Shown: positions 24,997-33,716, counted from the stretch's first letter. The stretch: DNA of 64,000 nt from Streptomyces fumigatiscleroticus (GCF_014647975.1 NZ_BMQF01000002.1:620001-684000), one strand, 5' to 3'. Notes: generated from the letters alone by a model not told the origin. Program-made: numbers and translations.

Positions 24997-26036
24997 TAGC
25001 CGCCGGAGGCCCGCGCCAGCTTCAGCGCGTACTCGGACCACCACTGGCCGGCCTTCGGGCCGCCCTTGCACTCGCCGTCGGACTCGCCCGGTCGCTTGAC
25101 CCACAGATACGCGTCGACCAGCGGGTCCGCGGTCTTCGTCGTCGGGGTCTCGCCGAGCGCCCGGCCCGGCGGGTTGCACCAGCGCTCGTCGCTGTCGCCC
25201 CCGGTGTAGGGGCCGTTGCCGTTGCGGCTGGTGTCGATGACGAAGTGCTTGCCGCCCACCTTGGCCGACAGCTTCTTGCCGTAGGCGATGGAGTCCTCGG
25301 TGGAGTAGAAGTTGGAGACGTTCACCGAGAAGCCGTCGGCCTGGTCGATGCCCGCCCACTTCAACGGCTCGAATATCTGGTCGGGTTCGCCCCAGCCGGC
25401 GTTGCCCGCGTCCACGTAGACCTTGGTGTTCTTCAGCGCGGTCAGCTCGGTGATGGCGCCCTTGAGCAGGTCGTAGCGCTCCTCGTGGAACTCGTCCGGG
25501 GTGCAGCCGTCCACCAGGTGCAGTACCGCGTCCGGCTCCAGTATCACCGTGGCGGAGCGGTCGCCGATGCCCTTGGCCACCCCGTCGATCCAGGAGCGGT
25601 AGGCGTCGCCGTCGGCGGCGCCGCCCTGCGAGTACTGGCCGCAGTCGCGGTGCGGGATGTTGTAGAGAACGAGCAGCGCCGTACGGCCGGCCTTGTCGGC
25701 GGCCTCGGTGAAACCGCGCGCCTCCCGCTCGGGGTTCTCCGGGCCGATCCACTCGCCGGTCGGCTGCTCGGCGATCTTCCGTATCTGCTCGGCCTGGTCC
25801 TTCTTCCCGGCCTTCTCCAGCGCGGCCACCTGCCGGGCCGCGTTGCCGTCGGGATTGACCCAGAACGGGTCGGCCTCCTTGGGCTGCTGGGTGATCGCGG
25901 CGCCCGCGTCCCCGTCCTTGCCGTCCCCGTCGGAGGAGCACCCCGTCATCAGCAGTGCCGCACCCAGCACCACCGCGGACATCCGCGCCACGGCGAACGC
26001 GCCCGCTCCCCTGCCGGCCCCCCTGCTGCCGTACAT
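24996..26036 (-). CDS. GH6 family cellulase/endoglucanase, lipoprotein
   Basis: The product is 346 aa from ATG 26036, with AAGGGGGAG upstream; earlier starts have none. The lipobox MTGC marks a lipoprotein, or slow-release exoenzyme. GH6 landmarks are the NIPHRDCGQYSQGGA region, the proton donor Asp in VILEPDAV, VDAGNAGWG, VIDTSRNGNG, WCNPPGRALG and LWVKRPGESDG. It would cut beta-1,4-glucan. Its place next to cslA-glxA (SCO2838 equivalent) suggests trimming or release of the tip glycan rather than scavenging. This is an inference from context. Confidence 0.9.
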   Translation of the reverse strand: MYGSRGAGRGAGAFAVARMSAVVLGAALLMTGCSSDGDGKDGDAGAAITQQPKEADPFWVNPDGNAARQVAALEKAGKKDQAEQIRKIAEQPTGEWIGPENPEREARGFTEAADKAGRTALLVLYNIPHRDCGQYSQGGAADGDAYRSWIDGVAKGIGDRSATVILEPDAVLHLVDGCTPDEFHEERYDLLKGAITELTALKNTKVYVDAGNAGWGEPDQIFEPLKWAGIDQADGFSVNVSNFYSTEDSIAYGKKLSAKVGGKHFVIDTSRNGNGPYTGGDSDERWCNPPGRALGETPTTKTADPLVDAYLWVKRPGESDGECKGGPKAGQWWSEYALKLARASGG

Positions 26037-26482
26037 CCAACTCCCCCTTGGGTGCACTCTTCCAAGCCTCAATCCTGGCATACGGCCCCGGACGCCCACG
26101 AGATCGCCCGTGCCTTGTCGGAGAGCTGTTACCCGGCGCCGTCCGGCCTACCGGCCGGTCCCCCTCCATCCCTTCCCGGCCGCGCCCGGCGCACTCCGGG
26201 AAAGGCGGGAGTACCTGCATGGATGACGGAGCGCCACCAGAACGGAACTTGGCGTCAATCGGCCTCTAGGCCGCGCGGCCCATCCGTTCTAGAGTTGCGT
26301 CGGACGGCCCCAGCCCCCGGTCGGTCAGCCACCCACCATGGCTATCCCAAGCCTCCCGCGCGGCTCGCCGGGTTACTCCCGCAGCCCGTGCGCGCGCGGT
26401 CGAGGACCAGCCCGGTCGGCGACTTCGGGGGGAGCGGGTCGTCGACCGGGCCAGGTGGCCCCGCAAGCGGTCCGGGGCGGTC
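26037..26482. other. 446-bp non-coding stretch between the GH6 start and the sortase stop
   Basis: Several short frames cross it but none has good codon bias or a ribosome site. It holds the GH6 promoter region and the 3' end of the sortase unit. GGCCGCGCGGCC near 26271-26282 is a short palindrome. I see no RNA gene or mobile element. Confidence 0.5.
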
Positions 26483-27148
26483 TCACGGCCCGGTGCCGGT
26501 CAGATACGCCGAGACGACGACGTTCGCCGTGTAGTGGCCACTCGCCCGGTCGAAACCGCCCCCGCAGGTGATCAGCCGCAGCTCGGCCCGTCCGGAGCGG
26601 TGCGGCGCGTAGGCCTGCCGGGCGTCGAAGCGGTCACGGGTGAGGACCTCGACGTTCTCGACGGTGAACTCGGCGACATGGCCGTCGTCGCGGGCGACGC
26701 GGATACGCCGGCCCGGCTTCAGCGCGGCGATCCGGTAGAAGACGGCGGGCCGGGTCTCGGTGTCGACGTGTCCCACCATCAGCGCGGTCCCGGCCGCGCC
26801 CGGTGTCGCCCCGGCCGCGTACCAGCCGACGGCGCCGGGCCGGTCGAAGGGCGGCGGGTCGGGGGCGCCGCGCCGGTCCAGGCCGCGGGCGACCACCGGC
26901 GCCCGGACGCCGAGGACGGGGATGTCCAGACGCCGCGGCAGCGCCTGGCGCAGCGGCCGCCGGGCGGGCGGCAGGTCCAGGTCCGGCGGCCGGCCGACCG
27001 CCGCCATGTCGCCGGTGGCCGGCGCGGATATCCCCTGCCGTACGCCGGTCGTCTCGCGGCCCCACAGCCACAGCCCGAGCAGCAGTACCGCCCAGACGAC
27101 GCCGGTGATCAGGCGGCCGGTGGAGCGGAAGCGTTCGTGGTCGGACAT
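26483..27148 (-). CDS. Class F-type sortase
   Basis: The product is 221 aa with an N-terminal membrane anchor (about 12-30) and a C-terminal sortase barrel. Catalytic residues are His127 (MVGHVDT), Cys195 (LITCGG) and Arg201 (FDRASGHY). Class F sortases of actinobacteria are single-pass enzymes with poorly defined substrates. The gene starts three bases after the stop of the secreted protein gene, so the two form an operon. The LAXTG protein at 28695-29453 is a nearby candidate substrate, but LAXTG is normally a class E signal. Confidence 0.87.
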   Translation of the reverse strand: MSDHERFRSTGRLITGVVWAVLLLGLWLWGRETTGVRQGISAPATGDMAAVGRPPDLDLPPARRPLRQALPRRLDIPVLGVRAPVVARGLDRRGAPDPPPFDRPGAVGWYAAGATPGAAGTALMVGHVDTETRPAVFYRIAALKPGRRIRVARDDGHVAEFTVENVEVLTRDRFDARQAYAPHRSGRAELRLITCGGGFDRASGHYTANVVVSAYLTGTGP

Positions 27149-27151
27149 GGT

Positions 27152-27715
27152 TCAGCCCGTTCCGCCCGTTCCACGGCCGCGGCGGGCGCCGCCCAGGGCG
27201 ACGGCCACCACGGCGACTCCGGCGAGGACCAGACCGGTCACCGTGTGCGCCGTGCCCGGGCCGGTCCCACGGGCCCGTGCGGGGTCGCCGGAGTGCGCTG
27301 CGGCGAGGTGCGCGGTGCCTCCGCCGCCCGCGTCGACGGGGGCGACGGGAGAGGCCGGGGCGGACGGCCCGGCCACCGGGTGCCGCCGGCCGGCCACGGT
27401 GAGCGTGCCGGTCCGGTGGGCGCCGCCGCAGGCGACCCGCACGTCGTAGGCGCCGGCCGGGAGCGTGGAGCGGACGCGGCTGACGCCGGTGAGCGCGGAG
27501 CCGGATGCGGACAGCCGCGCGTCCGCGACGAAGGCCGGGGAGACGGCGGTGGCCGTCCGCCCGGCGCAGCCGGAGACCCGGAGCGTGACCTCGGTGCCGG
27601 GGGCGGGGGCCGCGGGGGACACCGTGATGCCGCCCGTGTCCGCGGCGTACGCCGCGGGGGTGAGCGCCGCGGCGAGCACGGCACCGGCACAGAGTGTGAC
27701 TTTCAGAGGACCCAT
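27152..27715 (-). CDS. Secreted, membrane-tethered hypothetical protein paired with the sortase
   Basis: The product is 187 aa from ATG 27715, with GGAGG six bases upstream. It has a signal peptide ending AYA-AD, a beta-rich Ig-like region (ITVSPAAPAPGTEVTLRVSGC, shown only in part here, through to a second cysteine in VRVACGG), a Pro/Ala-rich linker and a C-terminal membrane helix with a basic tail. No LPxTG or LAxTG signal is visible. It is probably a surface protein working with the adjacent sortase. The function is unknown. Confidence 0.75.
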   Translation of the reverse strand: MGPLKVTLCAGAVLAAALTPAAYAADTGGITVSPAAPAPGTEVTLRVSGCAGRTATAVSPAFVADARLSASGSALTGVSRVRSTLPAGAYDVRVACGGAHRTGTLTVAGRRHPVAGPSAPASPVAPVDAGGGGTAHLAAAHSGDPARARGTGPGTAHTVTGLVLAGVAVVAVALGGARRGRGTGGTG

Positions 27716-27841
27716 CGTGAACCTCCAGACATCTGGAGACTCCCCCGCGGGAACCCCGGCCGCATCCGCTGTCGGCCCGGGATTGCGCCGAACGGGTGAC
27801 ATCGGGTTTCGCCGGCCCGGTGCCCCGGGCCGGCGCGGCGG

Positions 27842-28621
27842 TCAGACCCGGTCGACGAGGTCCGCGATGGAGTCGACGACCGTCGAGGGACGGTACGGGA
27901 AGTCCTCGACGTCCTCGCGCCGGGTCAGCCCGGTGAGCACCAGGAAGGTCTGCATCCCGGCCTCCATCCCGGCCAGTACGTCGGTGTCCATACGGTCCCC
28001 GATCATGGCGCTGGTCTCGGAGTGCGCGCCGATGGCGTTGAGGCCTGTGCGCATCATCAGCGGGTTCGGCTTGCCCGCGAAGTACGGCTTGCGGCCGGTC
28101 GCCTTGGTGATCAGCGCGGCCACCGCGCCGGTCGCCGGGAGCGGGCCCTCGGTGGAGGGGCCGGTCTCGTCGGGGTTGGTGCAGATGAAACGGGCGCCGC
28201 CGTTGATCAGCCGTACGGCCTTGGTCATGGCCTCGAAGGAGTAGGTGCGGGTCTCCCCGAGGACGACGTAGTCGGGCTCCTGGTCGGTGAGGACGTAGCC
28301 GATGTCGTGCAGCGCGGTGGTCAGGCCGGCCTCGCCGATGACGTACGCCGTGCCGCCCGGCCGCTGGTCGTCCAGGAACTTGGCGGTGGCCAGCGCCGAG
28401 GTCCAGATGTTCTCCACCGGCACCTCAAGGCCCATGCGCCGCAGCCGGGCGTGCAGGTCGCGCGGTGTGTAGATGGAGTTGTTGGTGAGCACCAGGAAGG
28501 GCTTGCCCGACTCGCGCAGCTTCTTGAGGAAGGCGTCGGCGCCGGGGATCGGTACGCCCTCGTGGATGAGCACACCGTCCATGTCGGTGAGCCACGACTC
28601 GATGGGCCTGCGGTCTGCCAT
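27842..28621 (-). CDS. HAD-IIA (NagD-like) phosphatase
   Basis: The product is 259 aa from ATG 28621, with AGGAG nine bases upstream. HAD motifs are LTDMDGVLIHEG (nucleophile Asp), LVLTNNS, and KPNPLMM followed by MIGDRMDTDV. The NagD-type C2 cap lies between motifs II and III. Such enzymes dephosphorylate small phosphorylated metabolites, such as nucleotide monophosphates. It stands alone on the minus strand. Confidence 0.9.
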   Translation of the reverse strand: MADRRPIESWLTDMDGVLIHEGVPIPGADAFLKKLRESGKPFLVLTNNSIYTPRDLHARLRRMGLEVPVENIWTSALATAKFLDDQRPGGTAYVIGEAGLTTALHDIGYVLTDQEPDYVVLGETRTYSFEAMTKAVRLINGGARFICTNPDETGPSTEGPLPATGAVAALITKATGRKPYFAGKPNPLMMRTGLNAIGAHSETSAMIGDRMDTDVLAGMEAGMQTFLVLTGLTRREDVEDFPYRPSTVVDSIADLVDRV

Positions 28622-28694
28622 GTGCGGGATCTCCTGCCGTACGCGCTGCTGCGTGCGGTCCAGCCTAGACACTCCCCGATCTTGAGGGAATGGC

Positions 28695-29453
28695 TCATGG
28701 CCTGCGGCGTCCACGGGCCGCCAGCAGCAGGGCGGTACCGGAGGCGAGCAGGATCGCGGCGGCCGCGAGAAGGACGCGCATCCGGCCGCGGCCGGTGCCG
28801 GCCAGCTCGTCGGCGAACGGGAGACGGCCGGCCGGGGCGGTGGCGGAGGGGTCGGGGACGGGCGGCGGGGAGGAACCGGTGCCGGTGGGGCCGGTGCCGA
28901 TGGCGAAGCGGTAGTCGTTGGACTGCCCGACCCAGTCGCCGTCGTCCGCGTGCCGCTGGACCACGGCGGCATTGGCGGTCACCTCGTTGGGTACGGCGTC
29001 GCGGGCGACGGCCAGACGCACCTTCACGGAGAGCGTGCGGCCGGGGCCGACGGTGAAGCCGGGGAAGTCGTCGTCCTCGCCGGTGAAGGCGCCGACCAGT
29101 TCGTCCTCGTCGGTGGTGGCGAAGCGGACGGGGCGCGGGCGGGCGCCGTCGTAGAACTCCAGGCGGGGCTGTGCGGGGCGCAGGGACCGTTCGGCGTCGA
29201 CGAGGACGACGACCGGGTGGAGGCCGGAGCAGGTGCGGGTGGTGGTGTTGGTGAGGTCCAGGTACCAGGTGCCGTAGCCGCCGCCGGGCCGGTAGGTGTC
29301 GGGGCCGCCGTGGATACGGGTGGTGACCGGGAAGTCCCGGTCGTCGGCGGTGGCGCACACGGACACAGCAGCCTGGGGACCGGCGTGCGCGGGGTCGGGG
29401 AGGAGGGCGGCCGCCGCCGCCAGGCAGAGGGACGCGGGCGTGCACCGTCGCAT
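28695..29453 (-). CDS. LAXTG-type wall-anchored surface protein
   Basis: The product is about 252 aa from ATG 29453. The signal peptide ends HAG. The body has two cysteines (VCATADD, TRTCSGL) and an acidic, beta-rich core. The C-terminus is a complete sorting signal: LAGTG, a hydrophobic helix and an RGRRRP tail. LAXTG is the signal recognised by class E sortases of high-GC actinobacteria. It is probably linked to the cell wall. The binding partner is unknown. Confidence 0.8.
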   Translation of the reverse strand: MRRCTPASLCLAAAAALLPDPAHAGPQAAVSVCATADDRDFPVTTRIHGGPDTYRPGGGYGTWYLDLTNTTTRTCSGLHPVVVLVDAERSLRPAQPRLEFYDGARPRPVRFATTDEDELVGAFTGEDDDFPGFTVGPGRTLSVKVRLAVARDAVPNEVTANAAVVQRHADDGDWVGQSNDYRFAIGTGPTGTGSSPPPVPDPSATAPAGRLPFADELAGTGRGRMRVLLAAAAILLASGTALLLAARGRRRP

Positions 29454-29700
29454 GACCACATGACCATGCCGGAGCGGTCGGCCGCGGGCCACCGTTGTCC
29501 CCTGCGGGACCCTCGGACGGGGGCACGGATGCGGCCGTCCGGCGCATGGATGTGCGCCGGGGGCGCGGGGGGTCCGTGCCTGTCCGGGGCACGGATGATC
29601 CGCCGGGGGTGCGGGATGTCTGTCCGGGGGGCGGACGACCGTCCGGGGGCGGATGATCGGTCCGGGGCGGACGTCCCGTCCGGGTCACGGACGACCCATC

Positions 29701-30012
29701 CGGGGGACCGACGACCCGTCCGGGGGACCGACGACCCATCCGGGGGACCGACGACCCGTCCGGGGGACCGACGACCCGTCCGGGGGACCGACGACCCATC
29801 CGGGGGACCGACGACCCGCCCGAGGACCGACGACCCGCCCGAGGACCGACGACCCGCCCGAGGACCGACGACCCGCCCGAGGACCGACGACCCGCCCGAG
29901 GACCGACGACCCGCCCGAGGACCGACGACCCGCCCGAGGACCGACGACCCATCCGAGGACCGACGACCCGTCCGGGGGACCGACGGTTCGTCCGGGGGAC
30001 CGACGGTTCGTC
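29701..30012. repeat. Minisatellite of 20-bp and 19-bp units
   Basis: Six 20-bp units (cgggggaccgacgacccRtc) are followed by eight 19-bp units (cgaggaccgacgacccgcc and variants), then two 20-bp units ending in ggttcgtc. Together they make 312 bp without a break. Degenerate copies extend back to about 29510. On one strand the 20-bp units keep an open frame of RGPTT-type repeats, but the change of period breaks it as a protein. I treat it as non-coding. Confidence 0.9.
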
Positions 30013-30058
30013 GGCGGCTGCGGGCCGTGGGGGGCCGGTCGCGCGGTTCCCCGCGCCC
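30013..30058. repeat. Dispersed 46-bp repeat, copy A
   Basis: It runs from GGCGGCTGCGGGCC to GCGGTTCCCCGCGCCC. An inverted copy with a few changes lies at 34598-34644. From memory, the GCGCGGGGAA(C) core is very common between Streptomyces genes. Confidence 0.75.
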
Positions 30059-30059
30059 T

Positions 30060-30446
30060 CCTGCACCTGGTCACCCTCGGCGCCGACCTACGCGAGCGCG
30101 GCATCGGTCTGCACGTCATCGAGCAGGGCATCGACACCGCCACCATGGAAGGACGCGCCATGTTCGGCATGCTCAGCGTGCTCGCTGAGCTCCAGCGAGA
30201 GCTGATCGTGGCGAACAGCAACGACGGGCTCGCTCCGCGCGGGCGCGCGGCCGGGTCGGCGGGCGCCGCCCCAAGCTGACTCCGGACCAGGCTGAAATGG
30301 CCCAGCAGCTCTACGACGCTCGCGAGAAGACCGTCCAGCAGATTGCCGACATGTTCAGCATCCCCCGCTCCACGGTCTACGGACACCTCGACCGCGAGAA
30401 GACCGTGCCCCGCCAGCCGAAGAAGGCCGCCGCGGCAAAGGCCTGA
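30060..30446 (+). pseudogene. Serine recombinase (Hin/resolvase-type) remnant
   Basis: Two pieces in different frames rebuild the C-terminal half of a small serine recombinase. The first holds LGADLRERGIGLHVIEQG and EGRAMFGMLSVLAELQREL, ending near NSNDGLA (about 30230). After a one-base deletion the second reads RARGRVGGRRPKLT and QQIADMFSIPRSTVYGHL (the helix-turn-helix), stopping at 30446. The catalytic serine domain is gone. The piece starts directly at the dispersed repeat and minisatellite, so these may mark the break. Confidence 0.85.
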
Positions 30447-30528
30447 AAGCTACCGGCGGGTTACATGCTCCCTGGTGTCCGAGCCAGGACTACGGGGCCT
30501 CGGTCCGTCGGCCCGGGGCGACGTGTTT

Positions 30529-31674
30529 TCAGTGGTCCGGTCGGCCGAACAGCGGTGCGAGGAGTAGTTGGGCCGCGCCCTCCGCGACCGCCCGTGCACC
30601 GCCGGGGGCGATACGGACGGGCACCGCCCCCTCCGCACCGCCCTCCCGCCGGGCGCGGGCGGCGAGGACGGCGGCGACCCCGTCGGCGAACGCGTCCGGC
30701 GCGGCGGCGACCGTACGGCCGCCCAGCAGCACCAGGTCGATGTCGAGCAGCCCGGCCAGGTTGGCGGCGCCCTCGCCGAGCACCCGGGCCGCCTCGCCGT
30801 ATGCGCCGCGGGCGACGGCGCCGAGGCACAGGGCCTCGATGCAGCCGCGGTTGCCGCAGGTGCAGGGCGGCCCGTCCAGCTGGATGACCTGGTGCCCGAA
30901 CTCGCCGGCGCCGGTCCGCGGCCCCCGGTGCACGGTGCCGCCGATCACCAGCCCGGCGCCGAGTCCCGTACCCAGGTGCAGATAGGAGAAGGAGCCGCTC
31001 TCGCCGCCGACCGCGAGACCGAGCGCGGCGGCGTTGGTGTCCTTGTCGACCACGACCGGCGCCCCCAGCCGCCGGGCCAGCGTGTCCCGCAGCGGGAAGC
31101 CGTCCCACTCGGGGAATCCGGTGACCCGGTGCAGCACGCCCCGGGTGTGGTCGAGGGGGCCGGGGAGGGCGACGCCCAGGCCGAGGAGCGATCCGGCGGC
31201 GGCCAGGGCGGCGGTGGGCGTGCCGGAACCGGCGGAGCCGGAGGGCGGCAGGACGTCCGTCACCAGCCCCTCCGCCTCCCGTGCCACCGCCTCGACCACG
31301 GCCTGGGCGCCGGCCCCGAGGTTCAGCGGCGTGCTGCGCTCCCCCACCACGGTCCCCACCAGGTCGACCAGGACCGTCCGCAGTTCGTCGCGGTCCAGGT
31401 GCACCCCGACCGCGTGCCGGGCCTGTGGCACCAGCCGCAGCAGCGTCGGCGGCTTGCCCCCGGTGGACGCGCGCCGCCCGGCCTGTACGGCGAGGCCGTC
31501 CATCCGCAGCCGGGCCGTGATCTTGCTGACCGCCTGCGGGGTGAGGCCGGTCCGCGCGGCGAGCTCCAGCCGGCTGACGCCCTCGTCACCGGCCGCGCGC
31601 AGCAGGCCCAGCACCAGCGCGGTGTTGTGGCTGCGCAGGGCGAGCAGATTGGCACCGCCGGCCGTACCGCTCAT
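30529..31674 (-). CDS. ROK-family transcriptional repressor
   Basis: The product is 381 aa if it starts at ATG 31674. In-frame ATGs at 31695 and 31716 belong to a 21-bp repeat. An N-terminal winged helix (ELAARTGLTPQAVSKITARL) precedes a ROK sugar-kinase-fold domain with a zinc motif CTCGNRGCIE and GTGLGAGLVIGG. ROK repressors bind sugars or sugar phosphates and release operators. The gene is divergent from the Gfo/Idh oxidoreductase, and a long inverted repeat between them is a likely operator. The ligand is probably a sugar, unidentified. Confidence 0.88.
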   Translation of the reverse strand: MSGTAGGANLLALRSHNTALVLGLLRAAGDEGVSRLELAARTGLTPQAVSKITARLRMDGLAVQAGRRASTGGKPPTLLRLVPQARHAVGVHLDRDELRTVLVDLVGTVVGERSTPLNLGAGAQAVVEAVAREAEGLVTDVLPPSGSAGSGTPTAALAAAGSLLGLGVALPGPLDHTRGVLHRVTGFPEWDGFPLRDTLARRLGAPVVVDKDTNAAALGLAVGGESGSFSYLHLGTGLGAGLVIGGTVHRGPRTGAGEFGHQVIQLDGPPCTCGNRGCIEALCLGAVARGAYGEAARVLGEGAANLAGLLDIDLVLLGGRTVAAAPDAFADGVAAVLAARARREGGAEGAVPVRIAPGGARAVAEGAAQLLLAPLFGRPDH

Positions 31675-31812
31675 GGCGCCTCCGGTGCCGCTCATGGCGC
31701 CTCCCGTGCCGCTCATCGCACGCCGGGTGCCACCCCTCGCACGCCGTGCGCCGCCCGCCGCTTCCGACCCGCCGTCCGTCCTGTCCACGCCGCCCATTGT
31801 CCCCTGCGCTTG

Positions 31813-31839
31813 CACTTTGGCAACAGCGTTGCGAAAGTG
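31813..31839. promoter_or_regulatory. Probable ROK operator
   Basis: Arms CACTTT-G-GCAAC and GTTGC-G-AAAGTG are perfect complements apart from the central G of each arm, separated by AGC. The site ends five bases before the oxidoreductase ATG, so bound repressor would block its expression. Confidence 0.7.
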
Positions 31840-31844
31840 GACGC

Positions 31845-32942
31845 ATGACTGGTACGCCCCTGGACAGCTCCCCCGGTTCGCCCCTCCGCGTCGGTCTCGT
31901 CGGCTACGGCCTCGCGGGCTCCGTCTTCCACGCCCCGCTGATCGCCGCCACCGAGGACCTCGTCCTCGACACGGTGGTCACCTCCAACCCCGAGCGGCAG
32001 CAGCAGGCCCGCGCCGAGTTCCCGGACGTGCGCGTCGCCGCTGGCGCGGACGAGCTCTTCGACCGCGCGGGCGAACTCGACCTGGTCGTCGTCGCGTCCC
32101 CGAACAAGACGCACGTCCCGCTCGCCACCGCCGCCCTGAAGGCCGGTCTGCCGGTCGTGGTGGACAAGCCGGTCGCGGGCACCGCCGCCGAGGCGCGCGC
32201 GTTGGCGGAGCTGGCCGAGGAGCGCGGCCTGCTGCTCTCCGTCTTCCAGAACCGCCGCTGGGACAACGACTTCCGCACCCTGCGCAAGCTGCTGGACGAG
32301 GGCGAGCTGGGCGACGTATGGCGCTTCGAGTCCCGCTTCGAGCGGTGGCGGCCGAAGCCGAAGGGCGGCTGGCGCGAGTCCGGCGACCCCGCAGAGATCG
32401 GAGGTCTGCTGTACGACCTCGGCAGCCATGTCGTCGACCAGGCGCTGGTCCTGTTCGGCCCGGCGGCCGCCGTGTACGCGGAGACGGATGTGCGCCGCCC
32501 GGGCGCGGAGACCGACGACGACACCTTCATCGCGCTCACCCACACCAGCGGGGTCCGCTCGCACCTGTACGTGTCGGCGACCACCGCCCAGCTCGGCCCC
32601 CGTTTCCGGGTGCTCGGCTCGCGGGCGGGCTACGTCAAGTACGGCCTCGACCCGCAGGAGGCGGCGCTGCGCGAGGGCAGGCGCCCCGGCACGGCCGCCG
32701 ACTGGGGCGTGGAGCCGGAGTCGCTGTGGGGCCGGGTCGGCTCCGGTGAGTCCCCGCTCACCGGCGGCGGGCGCCCCGAACCGACCCTGCCGGGCGACTA
32801 CCCCGCCTACTATGCGGCCGTCGCCCGGGCCCTGCGTGAGGGCGGCCCGAACCCGGTGCCCGCGCTGGAGGCGGCCGCCGCGCTTCAGGTCCTGGAGGCG
32901 GCCCGGCGTTCGGCCCGGGACGGAGTGACGGTGACGCTGTGA
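31845..32942 (+). CDS. Gfo/Idh/MocA-family NAD(P)-dependent oxidoreductase
   Basis: The product is 365 aa from ATG 31845. The Rossmann loop is VGLVGYGLAGSVFHAPL. The family lysine is in VVVDKPVAGT, and the C-terminal substrate domain has LYDLGSHVVDQALVLFG, with the usual catalytic His. These enzymes oxidise or epimerise sugars and inositols. The leader before the ATG is very short and the ROK operator is adjacent, so the transcript may be nearly leaderless. Its stop lies within an 8-bp tandem repeat. Confidence 0.9.
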   Translation: MTGTPLDSSPGSPLRVGLVGYGLAGSVFHAPLIAATEDLVLDTVVTSNPERQQQARAEFPDVRVAAGADELFDRAGELDLVVVASPNKTHVPLATAALKAGLPVVVDKPVAGTAAEARALAELAEERGLLLSVFQNRRWDNDFRTLRKLLDEGELGDVWRFESRFERWRPKPKGGWRESGDPAEIGGLLYDLGSHVVDQALVLFGPAAAVYAETDVRRPGAETDDDTFIALTHTSGVRSHLYVSATTAQLGPRFRVLGSRAGYVKYGLDPQEAALREGRRPGTAADWGVEPESLWGRVGSGESPLTGGGRPEPTLPGDYPAYYAAVARALREGGPNPVPALEAAAALQVLEAARRSARDGVTVTL

Positions 32943-33058
32943 CGCTGTGACGCACGACCGGACGAACTTCCGAACGACCGAACGATCGGACAACCGAACG
33001 ACCGGACGACGGGACGACCGGACGACGGGACGACCGGACGACCGGACGACGGGACGGG
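32931..33058. repeat. 8-bp tandem repeat across the stop codon of the oxidoreductase
   Basis: Sixteen consecutive 8-mers in register: two gtgacgct and one gtgacgca, covering the TGA stop at 32940-32942, then cgaccgga, cgaacgac, cggacgac and gggacgac variants. The period is exact over 128 bp. Confidence 0.88.
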
Positions 33059-33140
33059 CAACCACACCCCCCGGCGACACCCCCGACCACACCCTCGACC
33101 AGCCCCACACCCAGTCGCACAGTCAGGAGACGACCCCAAG

Positions 33141-33626
33141 GTGCACCCCGAACTGACCCCCGGCCTGGACGAGCTCCAGGCCCAGGAACGCCGCCTGGTC
33201 TTCCGCCGCTTCACCTACGAGGACGCCTGGGCGCTGGGCTCGCTGCTGGTGGAACTGGCCCGGGAGCGGCAGGCGCCGGTCGCCGTCGACATCCACCGTG
33301 CCGGACAGCAGCTCTTCCACGCGGCACTGCCCGGCTCCAGCCCCGACAACGACGCCTGGATCCAGCGCAAGCGCCGGGTGGTGGAGCGCTACCGCTCCTC
33401 CTCCTACCTGGTGGGCGCCCGCTTCCGCGCCAAGGGCACGACGTTCGAGGACTCCTCCCGCCTCGACCCCGACGTCTACGCGGCGCACGGCGGCTCCTTC
33501 CCTATCACCGTGGAGGGCGTGGGCGTGATCGGCGCGGTCACGGTGTCCGGGCTGCCGCAGCTCGAGGACCACCGTCTGGTGGTCGAGGCGCTGGAGCGGT
33601 TCCTGGGCGCACAGGACGGCGTGTAG
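33141..33626 (+). CDS. Heme-degrading-domain protein (UPF0303 / HbpS-like fold)
   Basis: The product is 161 aa from GTG 33141, with GGAG upstream. It belongs to the small alpha/beta UPF0303 family: DAWALGSLLVELA, VAVDIHRAGQQLFHAALPG in two parts, RKRRVVERY, and a glycine-rich C-terminus VEGVGVIGAVTVSGLPQLEDH. Relatives such as HbpS bind haem, but no defined reaction is proven for this branch. It may share a transcript with the oxidoreductase upstream, although the repeat array separates them. Confidence 0.83.
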   Translation: MHPELTPGLDELQAQERRLVFRRFTYEDAWALGSLLVELARERQAPVAVDIHRAGQQLFHAALPGSSPDNDAWIQRKRRVVERYRSSSYLVGARFRAKGTTFEDSSRLDPDVYAAHGGSFPITVEGVGVIGAVTVSGLPQLEDHRLVVEALERFLGAQDGV

Positions 33627-33716
33627 AAGACCCGAAATAACCGGAGCCGGTCCCCGGGTTGGGCATGCTGTACGAGCGATGTCGCCCCAGTGCCCAGCCC
33701 GGAGGGAACAGAACCG

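Noticed and set aside
29701..30012. CRISPR array
   Set aside because: The units are contiguous 19-20-mers with no unique spacers and no cas genes nearby.
29653..30279. Open frame through the minisatellite encoding RGPTT-type repeats
   Set aside because: It is open only because the units lack stops. The period changes from 20 to 19 bp, and the frame joins the recombinase remnant by chance.
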